The notes under the pieces were generated by a model that had not been told where the DNA came from, searched no databases, and saw only the letters and a list, made by a program, of their open reading frames with translations. A DNA stretch of 64,000 nucleotides from Tumebacillus permanentifrigoris. Its GTDB lineage: Bacteria; Bacillota; Bacilli; Tumebacillales; Tumebacillaceae. The position numbers were made by a program, and so were the translations under genes. Positions within the stretch are counted from its first letter, which is position 1, and every line of letters starts with the position of its first letter. The stretch covers positions 1-64,000 of the forward strand of contig NZ_QGGL01000004.1 of assembly GCF_003148565.1 (NCBI RefSeq), given 5' to 3'. This document shows, piece by piece, positions 1 to 7,495 of the stretch.

Positions 1-1
1 A

Positions 2-931
2 CTGGGGATCAAAACGGATAAAAGTTTTGCTCGGACCGGCGAAACTGGGGAATTTTCAAACGGTGTTTTTGAGGAGTTTTCAACTGTTGTTGACATCAGA
101 TATATTATCGGTAAGAACTACTATCAAAAACGCGACTTTACCAATGCTCTGTTCCAGTATCAGCGAGCTTATGATTATACAAAGCGGTTCGAAGTCTCCA
201 CTTCATTGACAGCAAAAATCGCCTACAACTTAGGCGTAAGTCTAAGACAAAAAGGCTTTTACAATGAGTCGATTCCGTATCTAGAAGAAGCTCATCATTA
301 TTTTAAGACTCATAACGATCTTAAAACATTGGCCTACACACTGTTCGAAAAAGGAATCTCCTACAAAAATGCAGGGAAATTTGAGGAAGCCGCCAAGTGC
401 TTTTCCGAGTCAAAAGTCATTCTGGAGACATTGGAACTAAAATCACTGCATGTGATTCTCCAACATACCGTGGCCACAGAGATAACCCTGCTAGAAGACC
501 CTGCACTTGCAGAGGAGCAACTGCTTGACTGCTTGGAAATGATTCGAAACGATCATAATCCTCAAAGGGAATTGCTGATCTGCACGAAGTTAGTTCGAGT
601 CCATATGCATACCTCTGCTCAAGATAAGCAGCTCGAATACTTGCAACGAGCGGAACGACTTATTCAAGATCATCAACTTGAGGCTACCGTGGAAGCCGCC
701 GAATACTATAAAATGCTTGCCATGAATTTTATTAGGATGAACCAGTTTAACGATGTGTTCGAATACGCATTAAAATCCTCCGAGTTATTTGGTAAAATGG
801 GGTTAGTCATTGATCAGCTTGAATCTTTGCAACTGGTTGCTGAGGCATACGAATTAGTAGGAAACTACAAGATGGCACTTTCCTATGAAAGACTGTGTAA
901 AGAGATCGCTTTAGACCTTCGAAAGGGATGA
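2..931 (+). CDS. RRNPP-type TPR regulator/receptor, 5'-truncated by window edge
   Basis: The frame is open from base 2, so the gene begins outside the window and 309 C-terminal residues are visible. An in-frame TTG at 206 is not needed as a start, because the upstream residues (for example YYQKRDFTNALFQYQRAYDY) continue the same helical repeats. The protein consists of tandem TPR helix pairs, such as AYNLGVSLRQKGFYNESIPY and LQLVAEAYELVGNYKMALSY. This is the peptide-binding half of RRNPP proteins (Rap, NprR, PlcR, PrgX families). Whether the missing N-terminus is an HTH domain or a Rap-type bundle cannot be seen. Its stop lies 4 bases before a small secreted-peptide gene, the typical Rap-Phr / NprR-NprX layout. 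The function as a peptide receptor is inferred from fold and neighbours. Confidence 0.75.
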   Translation: MGIKTDKSFARTGETGEFSNGVFEEFSTVVDIRYIIGKNYYQKRDFTNALFQYQRAYDYTKRFEVSTSLTAKIAYNLGVSLRQKGFYNESIPYLEEAHHYFKTHNDLKTLAYTLFEKGISYKNAGKFEEAAKCFSESKVILETLELKSLHVILQHTVATEITLLEDPALAEEQLLDCLEMIRNDHNPQRELLICTKLVRVHMHTSAQDKQLEYLQRAERLIQDHQLEATVEAAEYYKMLAMNFIRMNQFNDVFEYALKSSELFGKMGLVIDQLESLQLVAEAYELVGNYKMALSYERLCKEIALDLRKG

Positions 932-935
932 TCCC

Positions 936-1118
936 ATGAAGAAACTTCTCCTCACGACAGGACTTCTTGTTGCCCTGGCCTGTTCCATCCATTCAGCGGA
1001 TTTTATTAAAGTAGCTTATGACGAGAGCTTCCCCCCGTTATCGCACTCATATTTGGCATACAATGAGGGATTCCCTCCTTTATCGGGCATTCAATCATCC
1101 AATCAGGGAACCGTATGA
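936..1118 (+). CDS. Putative signalling-peptide precursor with two internal repeats (Phr/NprX-like)
   Basis: A 60-residue protein starts 4 bases after the TPR gene, with GAAAGGGA as ribosome site. It has an export signal (MKK, then a hydrophobic stretch to about residue 20). Two near-identical units follow: VAYDESFPPLS at residues 26-36 and LAYNEGFPPLS at 40-50, then a short polar tail. An exported, repeat-bearing micro-protein directly behind a TPR receptor is the architecture of Phr, NprX and PapR pheromone precursors. Repetition of the presumed active peptide within one precursor also occurs in some Phr-like proteins. The exact mature peptide is unknown; the conserved core AYxExFPPLS is the candidate. 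I know no named homologue. Confidence 0.65.
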   Translation: MKKLLLTTGLLVALACSIHSADFIKVAYDESFPPLSHSYLAYNEGFPPLSGIQSSNQGTV

Positions 1119-1235
1119 GCCTTCTTTTACTGCATTTTCTGGCTCGGGAGTAACCTTTAATCAACTTGGGATAAATTGCTTACAACACATGGTATCCTGT
1201 ATTCCTTCCTACAAACCATGAAGGGAGATCGTCGC

Positions 1236-1367
1236 ATGAAAAAAGGTTTGGCGTTACTTGCATTCTCCATAGTTTTACTAGTTGGGCTTACGACCCCGTC
1301 CTCAACTGCTAAGAAAGTTGCATATGATGGTGGCTTGCCACCTTCTTTACTCACAAAGATGAACTAG
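1236..1367 (+). CDS. Second putative signalling-peptide precursor, paralogue of the preceding one
   Basis: A 43-residue protein. The ATG at 1236 is chosen over upstream in-frame starts because AAGGGAGA at 1221-1228 is correctly spaced for it. It has a basic MKK start and a hydrophobic segment over residues 5-19. The C-terminus carries VAYDGGLPPSLL (residues 28-39), clearly related to the two AYxxxFPPLS units of the preceding gene. It is followed immediately by a terminator hairpin, so the three genes look like one transcription unit, possibly with an internal promoter in the 117-base gap. Divergence of the motif (GGLPPSLL against ESFPPLS) suggests either a second specificity or an antagonistic variant. 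Function is inferred only. Confidence 0.6.
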   Translation: MKKGLALLAFSIVLLVGLTTPSSTAKKVAYDGGLPPSLLTKMN

Positions 1368-1393
1368 TACCCAAGTGGAGCTAGTTCTTTTTC
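1361..1393 (+). terminator. Rho-independent terminator after the peptide genes
   Basis: GAACTAG and CTAGTTC form the stem around a 13-base loop, followed by TTTTTC. The stem overlaps the stop codon of the second peptide gene. Confidence 0.75.
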
Positions 1394-1717
1394 TAGTAGC
1401 ATAAATGAGTTCTAACAGTTTCGTAAATGGCGAGTCACACCATCTCGGCTACTTATTCCCTAGCCGTTTTCACTTAGATATTGTAGCAACTTTTCGAGGA
1501 TACAGTACTAGGGACTCCACCTGTATGCCTAAATACAAAACAAACGCCCCAATAAGAAAAACTCTTACACGGGGCGTTTGTTTTAGCGTTACTAACATAA
1601 TCCACGGCGTTACCACTGTTGATGATGGCTCTATTTGCAACTGATAGCAAAGAACGTGTGGTTGAAACATTTAGTCGTCTAGGTATTCGAATAAACAACC
1701 CTCGATGCCCTTTTCTA
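1394..1717. other. 324-base gap without a recognisable gene
   Basis: Frames on both strands give only low-complexity or unrecognisable peptides without ribosome sites. The only structure seen is the long inverted repeat at 1538-1583. Confidence 0.5.
1538..1583. terminator. 13-bp inverted repeat, probable bidirectional terminator
   Basis: AAACAAACGCCCC (1538-1550) pairs with GGGGCGTTTGTTT (1571-1583) around a 20-base loop. It is flanked by A-runs on the left and T-runs on the right. It could stop transcription from either side, and the nearest minus-strand gene ends at 1718. Confidence 0.6.
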
Positions 1718-2158
1718 TTAATTTTTCGTATCAACAATCAGCGAGCCATCTACAAAAACCTTCCACTCACCATCTTCTTTTACCATTGGGAGAGGGTATT
1801 GAGCCCATCCTTTTTTATTCAGGTCAGTTTTCATTTCAAAAATCGCTTGGAATTTGCCATCGGCCAAAGACTCTACGCGATCCAATTTCATTTGACCGTG
1901 GATCATGTCATTCTCTTTTATGAGTTGTTCGTACATCGCCTGCAACTCTGTTGCTTCTTTTGCACGGGTATCCTTTACGTACTTCAACATCGACTTCGTA
2001 TCGTGTTTTTCAAATGCAGCCACGTAATCCTTTGCAACCTGAGTCGCTGCTTTTTGTTCTTCCTTTGCCGCGTAGACAGAGCCGCCCACACTGAGGCCAA
2101 CTGCGAGTATACCAGCAACTAGCAGCCCAGTTAGAACTTTTTTTGGGAAGATCATCAT
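1718..2158 (-). CDS. Exported protein with NTF2/DUF4878-like domain
   Basis: 146 residues with an N-terminal signal peptide (residues 1-30, ending GGSVYAA). The mature part begins with an alpha-helical stretch (AAKDYVAAFEKHDTKSMLKY type) and continues with strands around QAIFEMKTDLN and DGEWKVFVDGSLIV. This small helix-plus-sheet layout is typical of secreted NTF2-like/DUF4878-type proteins, which often bind or stabilise something at the cell surface. AGGAG sits 5 bases before the start (ATG ATG). It stands alone between convergent genes. No enzymatic residues are recognised. Confidence 0.7.
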   Translation of the reverse strand: MMIFPKKVLTGLLVAGILAVGLSVGGSVYAAKEEQKAATQVAKDYVAAFEKHDTKSMLKYVKDTRAKEATELQAMYEQLIKENDMIHGQMKLDRVESLADGKFQAIFEMKTDLNKKGWAQYPLPMVKEDGEWKVFVDGSLIVDTKN

Positions 2159-2494
2159 GTATCACTCCTGATTTACTTTACTATGTTTATAACTAATTCA
2201 ATCATTACCGAAACCCACTCTCTATAGGTCTTTTGAACTAATTCCTTATAGCAGGACTGACCTCAGACAGATTCTCAACCGCTTCCAGACTTGGCAGGGA
2301 ACTCCGAATGGCATCGATTTCCTTTTCGATCTCAATTTCTTCATCTAAATAATCGACAGCCCGTTTCCAATGGGCTGGGCGAATGCAAACTGTTGTAATA
2401 CAGACTCGAATTACCTGCAAAAGGTGGATGCTTGATTTATTTATCGGACGGAACCTAACTCTTTTATGTGTACTCTTACAATGGAGGTGGGTTT

Positions 2495-2842
2495 GTGAAA
2501 AAACTTCTCGTTCTTTTCCATTTATGTATTTGCCTTTCGGTTGGTTGTAGCAGTCAAACTCAGCACAAAGATTGGGCCTTCAAGAGCATTATTTGGCAAC
2601 ATCATGTCTACGAGATTACTACTGAACACATCTCAAACGTAGGAAATACAATTGGTGAAATCACAATGTCTTCAGATCATGAAGACAGTAATAAAGGCGG
2701 AAATGAAACCTTTTCGAATTTGCTTCCAGAAGGAACGATCTTGTATGAGATCAATGGAACAAACATCAAGAACGCCATCGCCTTCAAACAAGGTGAAAGT
2801 GATTTTCTAAAAGCTAACTACCGAGGTGACTACGGGAAGTAA
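2495..2842 (+). CDS. Small lipoprotein of unknown function
   Basis: 115 residues. The GTG at 2495 is chosen because GGAGGT lies 6 bases upstream and the protein then starts VKKLLVLFHLCICLSVGC, a normal lipoprotein signal with lipobox LSVGC. An upstream ATG at 2468 in the same frame has no ribosome site. The mature protein is polar (HKDWAFKSIIWQHHVYEITTE onward) and has a beta-rich appearance with no motif I recognise. Many Bacillus lipoproteins of this size and plan have no known role. It is isolated between unrelated regions. Confidence 0.6.
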   Translation: MKKLLVLFHLCICLSVGCSSQTQHKDWAFKSIIWQHHVYEITTEHISNVGNTIGEITMSSDHEDSNKGGNETFSNLLPEGTILYEINGTNIKNAIAFKQGESDFLKANYRGDYGK

Positions 2843-3560
2843 TCACTTCCTTGTAATCATGGCAGTTTGCACGAATTAGAAAAATAGCCACTATGCAATG
2901 TAGTTTTATGAGTTTGAGCAAACGATTTCAGCTCCTACAAAAACGTTGCAAGTGCGGTTGTTTCTTCATATCGTAAATTTGGCGCACCTGACGCTGAAAA
3001 TTGACCTTGCTACATCCCATTGCGAGCACCCGGCGTTTTTACTTCATAATCCTGCCATGCGCCATCCACTCCAAGGTTAGAGCAGCAATCCGTATAATCG
3101 AGTTCTGATTGCTAATGAGCATGAATCTAGGCTTTTCCAGCTTGTCGTGAAGTTTCCGAATCGTAGCAAGGTTCGTCTTACACCTTGCTTTCTTTGACGC
3201 TTCGATGCTAGTCTGTAAGCTTCGATAGAGATATTGCTGAAATTTTGCGACCAATTCTGGATCGCTAAGTGCATGTAGAGCGCACGTCGAGGGTCGGCCC
3301 AGAGAATATATTTTACTGATAATTGCAACAATAACTAGGCGTTCGTACATATTAGTCCCAACACGCTCTATTATATTTACACATAACTGCTATAAAAGAA
3401 ATTGAATCAATCATATAATTCAATTAAATACTGAATCACCTTTCAGGAATTAATTAAGAGTAGTCGGTAACTCTACACTAACCCTTGGAAGAGGATATTG
3501 CAGGTGATGACCCTCTCTTTTCTATTTAGTCTTTCATGATACTATCTCAGGAAACTAATC
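2843..3560. other. Gene-poor AT-rich stretch with a doubtful minus-strand frame
   Basis: About 700 bases without a convincing gene. A 103-codon minus-strand frame (3039-3350) has no ribosome site and no recognised family. Its middle (DPELVAKFQQYLYRSLQTS) looks protein-like, so it may be a decayed fragment. Nothing else was seen. Confidence 0.4.
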
Positions 3561-3590
3561 AAAGAGACCCCTTTTATGAAAGGGGCCTAT
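3561..3590 (-). terminator. Terminator of the OLD-family gene
   Basis: Read on the minus strand, CCCCTTT and AAAAGGGG form a tight hairpin followed by TCTCTTT. It lies 33 bases after the stop of the 3623-5092 gene. Confidence 0.6.
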
Positions 3591-3622
3591 TCTAAACCAT
3601 ACAGATTGTCGTATAATCACGA

Positions 3623-5092
3623 TTAGCTTAATTGTTTTGATAAAAAATTAACTACTTTATTTATTTTTTGTTCATCATTTTCCATCAGATATTCAACAAC
3701 CATCTCGACAAGTTCTGTTCTATTCTTATTTCGATTTCTAAGTTCTGATTCAATTTGTTTATAGAAATTTTTACCATTTGTATCATTTTTAGATGAATCA
3801 CTATTCCGATAGTTATCAACCAATTGTGTCAAACTAATCTTATGGAATATATAATCATTTAGTATTCTAAACAATGCATGATCCACATTTTGATAAAGAT
3901 TGGTTTTTAGATATTTTTCAAGGCTTTCGATAGGCAAATAATTTAGAGGTATACTAATGTCTATATCGTGATCTCTAATAAACTTATCTACACTGGCTTT
4001 GACATCCCCATCAAGAATTAGTAGGAAACTTGATGGTTTACTAACCAAATTACTAGATATCACCTCTTGTGCCAACTTAATAACATTTGACCAACCACCA
4101 CATGGCAGTACGTGCACCAACTTATTATTTAACAGTCTGTATTTCCTTAGTAATTTCGTGATAATTTCCTTTGCTAAATCATCTTCAACTAAAATAATAT
4201 AATCATATCCCGTATGATCGTAAAGAATTCTCGTTGCATACGACGGATAACAGGGGTTGATTATCTCAATCGTGTCGTCTACATGGCGTTCAACAAAAAA
4301 GATATTGTCAGGTTTTATATCTTTTATCAATTCAATAGAATGCGTAGAAAAATATATGGCCAGATTATAATCATTAGAAATAACATTCAAAAAATTAACA
4401 AGACGCGTCAGTGAGGAGGGATGCAAAGCTAATTCCACTTCATCTAAGAATAATAAACACGGTGTACTTAAATCCGATCTTTCAGAGATTCTCAAGTTCA
4501 AAGAGTGTAAGATACTTATTAGAAGATTTTCGCCAGTGGACATATGCAACTGACTTACTAATTTTCCGTTTTTTTCGTAGAGGTACGGCTCACCGTTAAA
4601 ATCATAATCGTTTCTTGCCTTTTCCTTCTGTACTTTAAACATTTTATCGTAATAGTTTTGATTGTTGTGTAGTATTCCACCAAGATTTTTCCTTATAAAT
4701 TCGTCGCCAACCTCTAAATGTGAAAGATTGACGCGATCCAACTTTTTTAACGAGGAAAAGGTCGTATCTCTAAACCGGTTACCAAATATGATACTCCCTT
4801 CATAAAACCCCTTTATTTTCATGTAACCGTTACTTGTTCTGCTCCAACGACCATTGTATTCCAATTTCCTACTTGCACCGTTCAAATTAAATTTTATTGA
4901 AGCTCCATTTATTGTTTTCCCGAAAACATCCTTTAGTGGCATATTGAAAAACACAGTTGCAGCACAAGCAACAATTGTGCTCTTTCCAGACCCATTCTGA
5001 CCAGTAATGGCATACAAGCCTTTTTCTACAGGCAATTCGAATACCAATTTCTTAATAGATTTAATATTGTCTATTTCCATACTGAGTTTCAT
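3623..5092 (-). CDS. OLD-family ATP-dependent endonuclease (ATPase-TOPRIM), candidate phage-defence protein
   Basis: 489 residues, complete. The ABC-type ATPase head shows Walker A GQNGSGKS (31-38), signature STGEN (185-189), Walker B LLFLDEVE (213-220) and H-loop STHS (249-252). A TOPRIM nuclease domain follows, with the acidic residue in IILVEDD (about E303) and LDGD (360-363). This order defines OLD (overcoming lysogenization defect) nucleases, including GajA of Gabija and effectors of PARIS and some retrons. No GajB-type helicase, reverse transcriptase or other partner gene lies next to it, so it looks like a stand-alone class 1 OLD. The gene is markedly AT-richer than the core genes to its right, suggesting horizontal arrival. 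AGAGGTG precedes the ATG. A defence role is inference from family. Confidence 0.8.
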   Translation of the reverse strand: MKLSMEIDNIKSIKKLVFELPVEKGLYAITGQNGSGKSTIVACAATVFFNMPLKDVFGKTINGASIKFNLNGASRKLEYNGRWSRTSNGYMKIKGFYEGSIIFGNRFRDTTFSSLKKLDRVNLSHLEVGDEFIRKNLGGILHNNQNYYDKMFKVQKEKARNDYDFNGEPYLYEKNGKLVSQLHMSTGENLLISILHSLNLRISERSDLSTPCLLFLDEVELALHPSSLTRLVNFLNVISNDYNLAIYFSTHSIELIKDIKPDNIFFVERHVDDTIEIINPCYPSYATRILYDHTGYDYIILVEDDLAKEIITKLLRKYRLLNNKLVHVLPCGGWSNVIKLAQEVISSNLVSKPSSFLLILDGDVKASVDKFIRDHDIDISIPLNYLPIESLEKYLKTNLYQNVDHALFRILNDYIFHKISLTQLVDNYRNSDSSKNDTNGKNFYKQIESELRNRNKNRTELVEMVVEYLMENDEQKINKVVNFLSKQLS

Positions 5093-5441
5093 GATCCCAC
5101 ACCTCTAATTTTTATTTTTACTGTCAACATTTTTTCATGTACGACCTTCAGGTTTCACAATCCAAATCACGTAATACATTGTCATAACATAATAGCAATT
5201 ATACTTATTTCTCGCAACCTATATATCTTATTTTTATTTAAATAAATTCATTTTAATTTTCCGCTTCCCTCTCTCTTGAATCCCCACCTTGAGTGTTGTA
5301 TACCAATGACGTGATACTCAGCTATTTCGCATTCCCTTTTTCTATGTGTTCCTTCAATTGGTAGTAATTCATTGTAACAAAATGCAAGAAAGACCCCATT
5401 TTCAAAAGGGGTCTTTCCACATTCCAACTTTTATACTCAGG
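5093..5441. other. AT-rich intergenic region upstream of the OLD gene
   Basis: No coding frame is supported. A TTGACA on the minus strand at about 5127 lacks a good -10 at normal spacing, so the promoter of the OLD gene is not assigned. The right end holds the rlmCD terminator. Confidence 0.4.
5389..5416 (-). terminator. Terminator downstream of rlmCD
   Basis: AAAGACCCC (5389-5397) and GGGGTCTTT (5408-5416) form a 9-bp stem with a 10-base loop, and T-rich sequence follows on the minus strand. It marks the end of the dgkB-rlmCD transcript. Confidence 0.75.
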
Positions 5442-6836
5442 CTACATCTCCGATTGATCCTTCCTCACCAGCATCGTCACACACTCCACATGGAACGTAT
5501 GCGGGAACATATCCACCGGCTGTACTTCAACCGTGCGGAACCCGTTATCCTCCAGATAGCGCAGGTCTCGTGCGAGCGTACTCGGGTTGCAACTCACATA
5601 CACCACCCGCTCCGGCTTCATCTCCACGATCGCTTGCAACAACTCTTCCTCGCACCCCTTGCGCGGCGGGTCCACGACGATCACATCAGGCTTGATCCCC
5701 TCGCTATGCCAGCGCGGGATCACGACCTCGGCCCCACCAACCTCGAAGTGCGCGTTCTCCAACCCATTCAACGCAGCGTTCTTCTTGGCATCCTCAATCG
5801 CTTCCGGGACCACTTCTACGCCATACACAGCCTTCGCCTTTTGCGCGAGGAACAGCGAGATCGTACCGATCCCACAATACGCATCGATGACAGTCTCAGC
5901 GCCCGTCAACTGCGCATACTCCAAAGTCTTCCCATACAGCACTTCCGTCTGCACCGGGTTCACTTGGAAAAACGACCTCGCCGAGATGTCGAACTTGATC
6001 TCCCCGATCGTATCGGTAATCGAGTCGCTCCCCCACAGCGTGATCGTCTCGCGGCCAAAGATCACATTGGTCTGTTGCGTGTTCACATTCTGGATGATGC
6101 TCACCAGATGCGGAATCCGTTCGCGCAGTTTCGAAACCAGCGCATCCACATGCGGCAGTTTGCGACCGTTCGTCACGAGCACAACCATCGTCTCGCCCGT
6201 ATGGAAGCCCACGCGCCCAATGATATGACGCACCAGCCCGGTATGGGTCTGCTCATCGTAATGCTTGATCCCCAACTCCTGCAGGATCTCCTTCGTCGCA
6301 TGCACGATCTCATCGTTATAAGGGTGCTGAATCGGGCACCCCTGCATTTCAATAATCTCATGGGTGCGCGGCGCGTAAAAACCGACGGCCAATCGCCCGT
6401 CGATCTCCCCCAGCGGCACTTGTGCCTTGTTGCGGTACGACCACGGCTCGTCCATGCCGAGCGTCTCGTGAACCGTGACCCCTTCTAACTTCCCAATGCG
6501 GGTCAGCGCATCGACGACCGTCTGGCGCTTGTGGCGCAGTTGGGCCTCGTAGCTCAGGTGCTGCATCTGGCAACCGCCGCAACGATGGTAGATCGGGCAT
6601 GGCGGTTCGGCGCGGTCAGGGCTGGTGGTGATCGTGTCGATCAGGCGGCCAAAGGCATAGGTCTTCTGCAACTTCGTGATCTTCGCCTTCACCCGCTCGC
6701 CGGGTACAGCACGCGGGACAAATACGGTGAAGCCCTCAACCTTGCCCACGCCCTCCCCTTCGTGGCCGAGCCCGGTGATGTCGATCTCGTAGTATTCGTT
6801 TTTCTGTACGGGTACGGGGAATTTCGGTTTGGCCAT
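5442..6836 (-). CDS. rlmCD: 23S rRNA (uracil-C5)-methyltransferase, RlmCD/RumA family
   Basis: 464 residues, normal for the family. An N-terminal TRAM domain (about 9-68) is followed by iron-sulfur cysteines in CPIYHRCGGCQ (C80, C86, C89), with another cysteine in the later MQGCPIQHP. The SAM-binding motif is VIDAYCGIGTISLFL, then VDPPRKGC, and the catalytic nucleophile sits in YVSCNPSTLARD. It methylates U747/U1939-type positions of 23S rRNA; the Bacillus enzyme YefA (RlmCD) does both. AAGGAGACC precedes the start, 11 bases after the cyclodeaminase-like gene, so it is the last gene of a dgkB-led unit. The same dgkB-yefA neighbourhood downstream of gatCAB exists in Bacillus. Confidence 0.93.
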   Translation of the reverse strand: MAKPKFPVPVQKNEYYEIDITGLGHEGEGVGKVEGFTVFVPRAVPGERVKAKITKLQKTYAFGRLIDTITTSPDRAEPPCPIYHRCGGCQMQHLSYEAQLRHKRQTVVDALTRIGKLEGVTVHETLGMDEPWSYRNKAQVPLGEIDGRLAVGFYAPRTHEIIEMQGCPIQHPYNDEIVHATKEILQELGIKHYDEQTHTGLVRHIIGRVGFHTGETMVVLVTNGRKLPHVDALVSKLRERIPHLVSIIQNVNTQQTNVIFGRETITLWGSDSITDTIGEIKFDISARSFFQVNPVQTEVLYGKTLEYAQLTGAETVIDAYCGIGTISLFLAQKAKAVYGVEVVPEAIEDAKKNAALNGLENAHFEVGGAEVVIPRWHSEGIKPDVIVVDPPRKGCEEELLQAIVEMKPERVVYVSCNPSTLARDLRYLEDNGFRTVEVQPVDMFPHTFHVECVTMLVRKDQSEM

Positions 6837-6847
6837 TGTCGGTCTCC

Positions 6848-7474
6848 TTATGTTTGCGTGAGCACGCGGTCGCGATAGTCTGTCGCTTCCAAACGCCAGC
6901 GATCAATTCGTTGTTGTAAGGCATCGTCCGCTCCGCCTGCCATTCGGATGTTCGCTTCAGCGATTTCACAGATCGCATACACCGCCGCATGTGACAGATA
7001 GGTCACCACGCGCAGGTCGCTGTGCAACGCTTTGGGCACACGCCCCCCAAGTCCATCAAGCAAGCGCAGGAGTTTGACGGTCGTTCCCGCGATCTTCGCC
7101 GGGCTGCCAACGTCCTTGCGCACACAGGCGGCGAGGTCACCTTGGATGATTCGAGCAGCGGCATAGACATCGCCTTCGCCGTATTCGAGCAGTTTCACTC
7201 GGAGCGCATTGGCTTCAGCGAGGATGCGGTCGACTTCTTGCAACTCCGCTGCGTGCGAGGAAGTCGCGCCCTCCGTGGCCGCGACTTTTTTGACGAGACG
7301 GTTGTGGGCAACGCGGGCGATCAGTTCGGTCAGCGACGCAGCTAAAGCCGCGCAACATGCGGTTACGGTTCCTCCCGCCGGACTGGGCACATCAGGATGC
7401 GCCACCCAATCGCAGAGGTGCGGGAGCGGTTCCTCCACGAACCGCCCATGACGGATGCGAGGCTGTTCGGTCAT
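6848..7474 (-). CDS. Cyclodeaminase/cyclohydrolase family protein (FTCD C-terminal domain-like)
   Basis: 208 residues. The ATG at 7474 is chosen because GGGAGG lies 7 bases upstream; an earlier in-frame ATG would place that ribosome site inside the gene. The stretch DVPSPAGGTVTACCAALAAS matches the characteristic glycine-rich N-terminal helix of the formiminotetrahydrofolate cyclodeaminase fold, and the rest is all-helical as expected. Family members act on folates (FTCD, FchA), but many stand-alone Bacillota copies have no assigned substrate. It lies between dgkB and rlmCD, 21 bases from the former, probably co-transcribed. It is not part of the usual Bacillus gene order here, so it may be a lineage insertion. 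Confidence 0.75.
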   Translation of the reverse strand: MTEQPRIRHGRFVEEPLPHLCDWVAHPDVPSPAGGTVTACCAALAASLTELIARVAHNRLVKKVAATEGATSSHAAELQEVDRILAEANALRVKLLEYGEGDVYAAARIIQGDLAACVRKDVGSPAKIAGTTVKLLRLLDGLGGRVPKALHSDLRVVTYLSHAAVYAICEIAEANIRMAGGADDALQQRIDRWRLEATDYRDRVLTQT

Positions 7475-7495
7475 GTCACGGCCTCCCTTTTTCAT

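Noticed and set aside
2-1367. Phage arbitrium (AimR-AimP) identity for the TPR/peptide genes
   Set aside because: No phage genes are nearby and the peptide motif is unlike AimP ends such as xxxRGA; the general RRNPP label is safer.
1619-2122. 167-codon plus-strand frame opposite the exported NTF2-like protein
   Set aside because: The minus-strand gene has signal peptide, ribosome site and sensible composition; the plus frame is cysteine/phenylalanine-rich noise.
2238-2420. 60-codon minus-strand frame (AHWKRAVDYLDEEIEIEKEI...)
   Set aside because: Looks protein-like in its second half but has no ribosome site, no recognised family and no start support; perhaps a decayed fragment, not annotated as a gene.
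3623-5092. Gabija (GajA-GajB) identity for the OLD-family gene
   Set aside because: No UvrD-like GajB helicase lies on either side, so the two-gene system is not supported.
5346-6488. Long open frame on the plus strand opposite rlmCD; similar frames opposite gatB, gatA, cbiP, cbiA, MFS and others
   Set aside because: They are antisense shadows of GC-rich genes: arginine/histidine-rich translations, no ribosome sites, no family resemblance.
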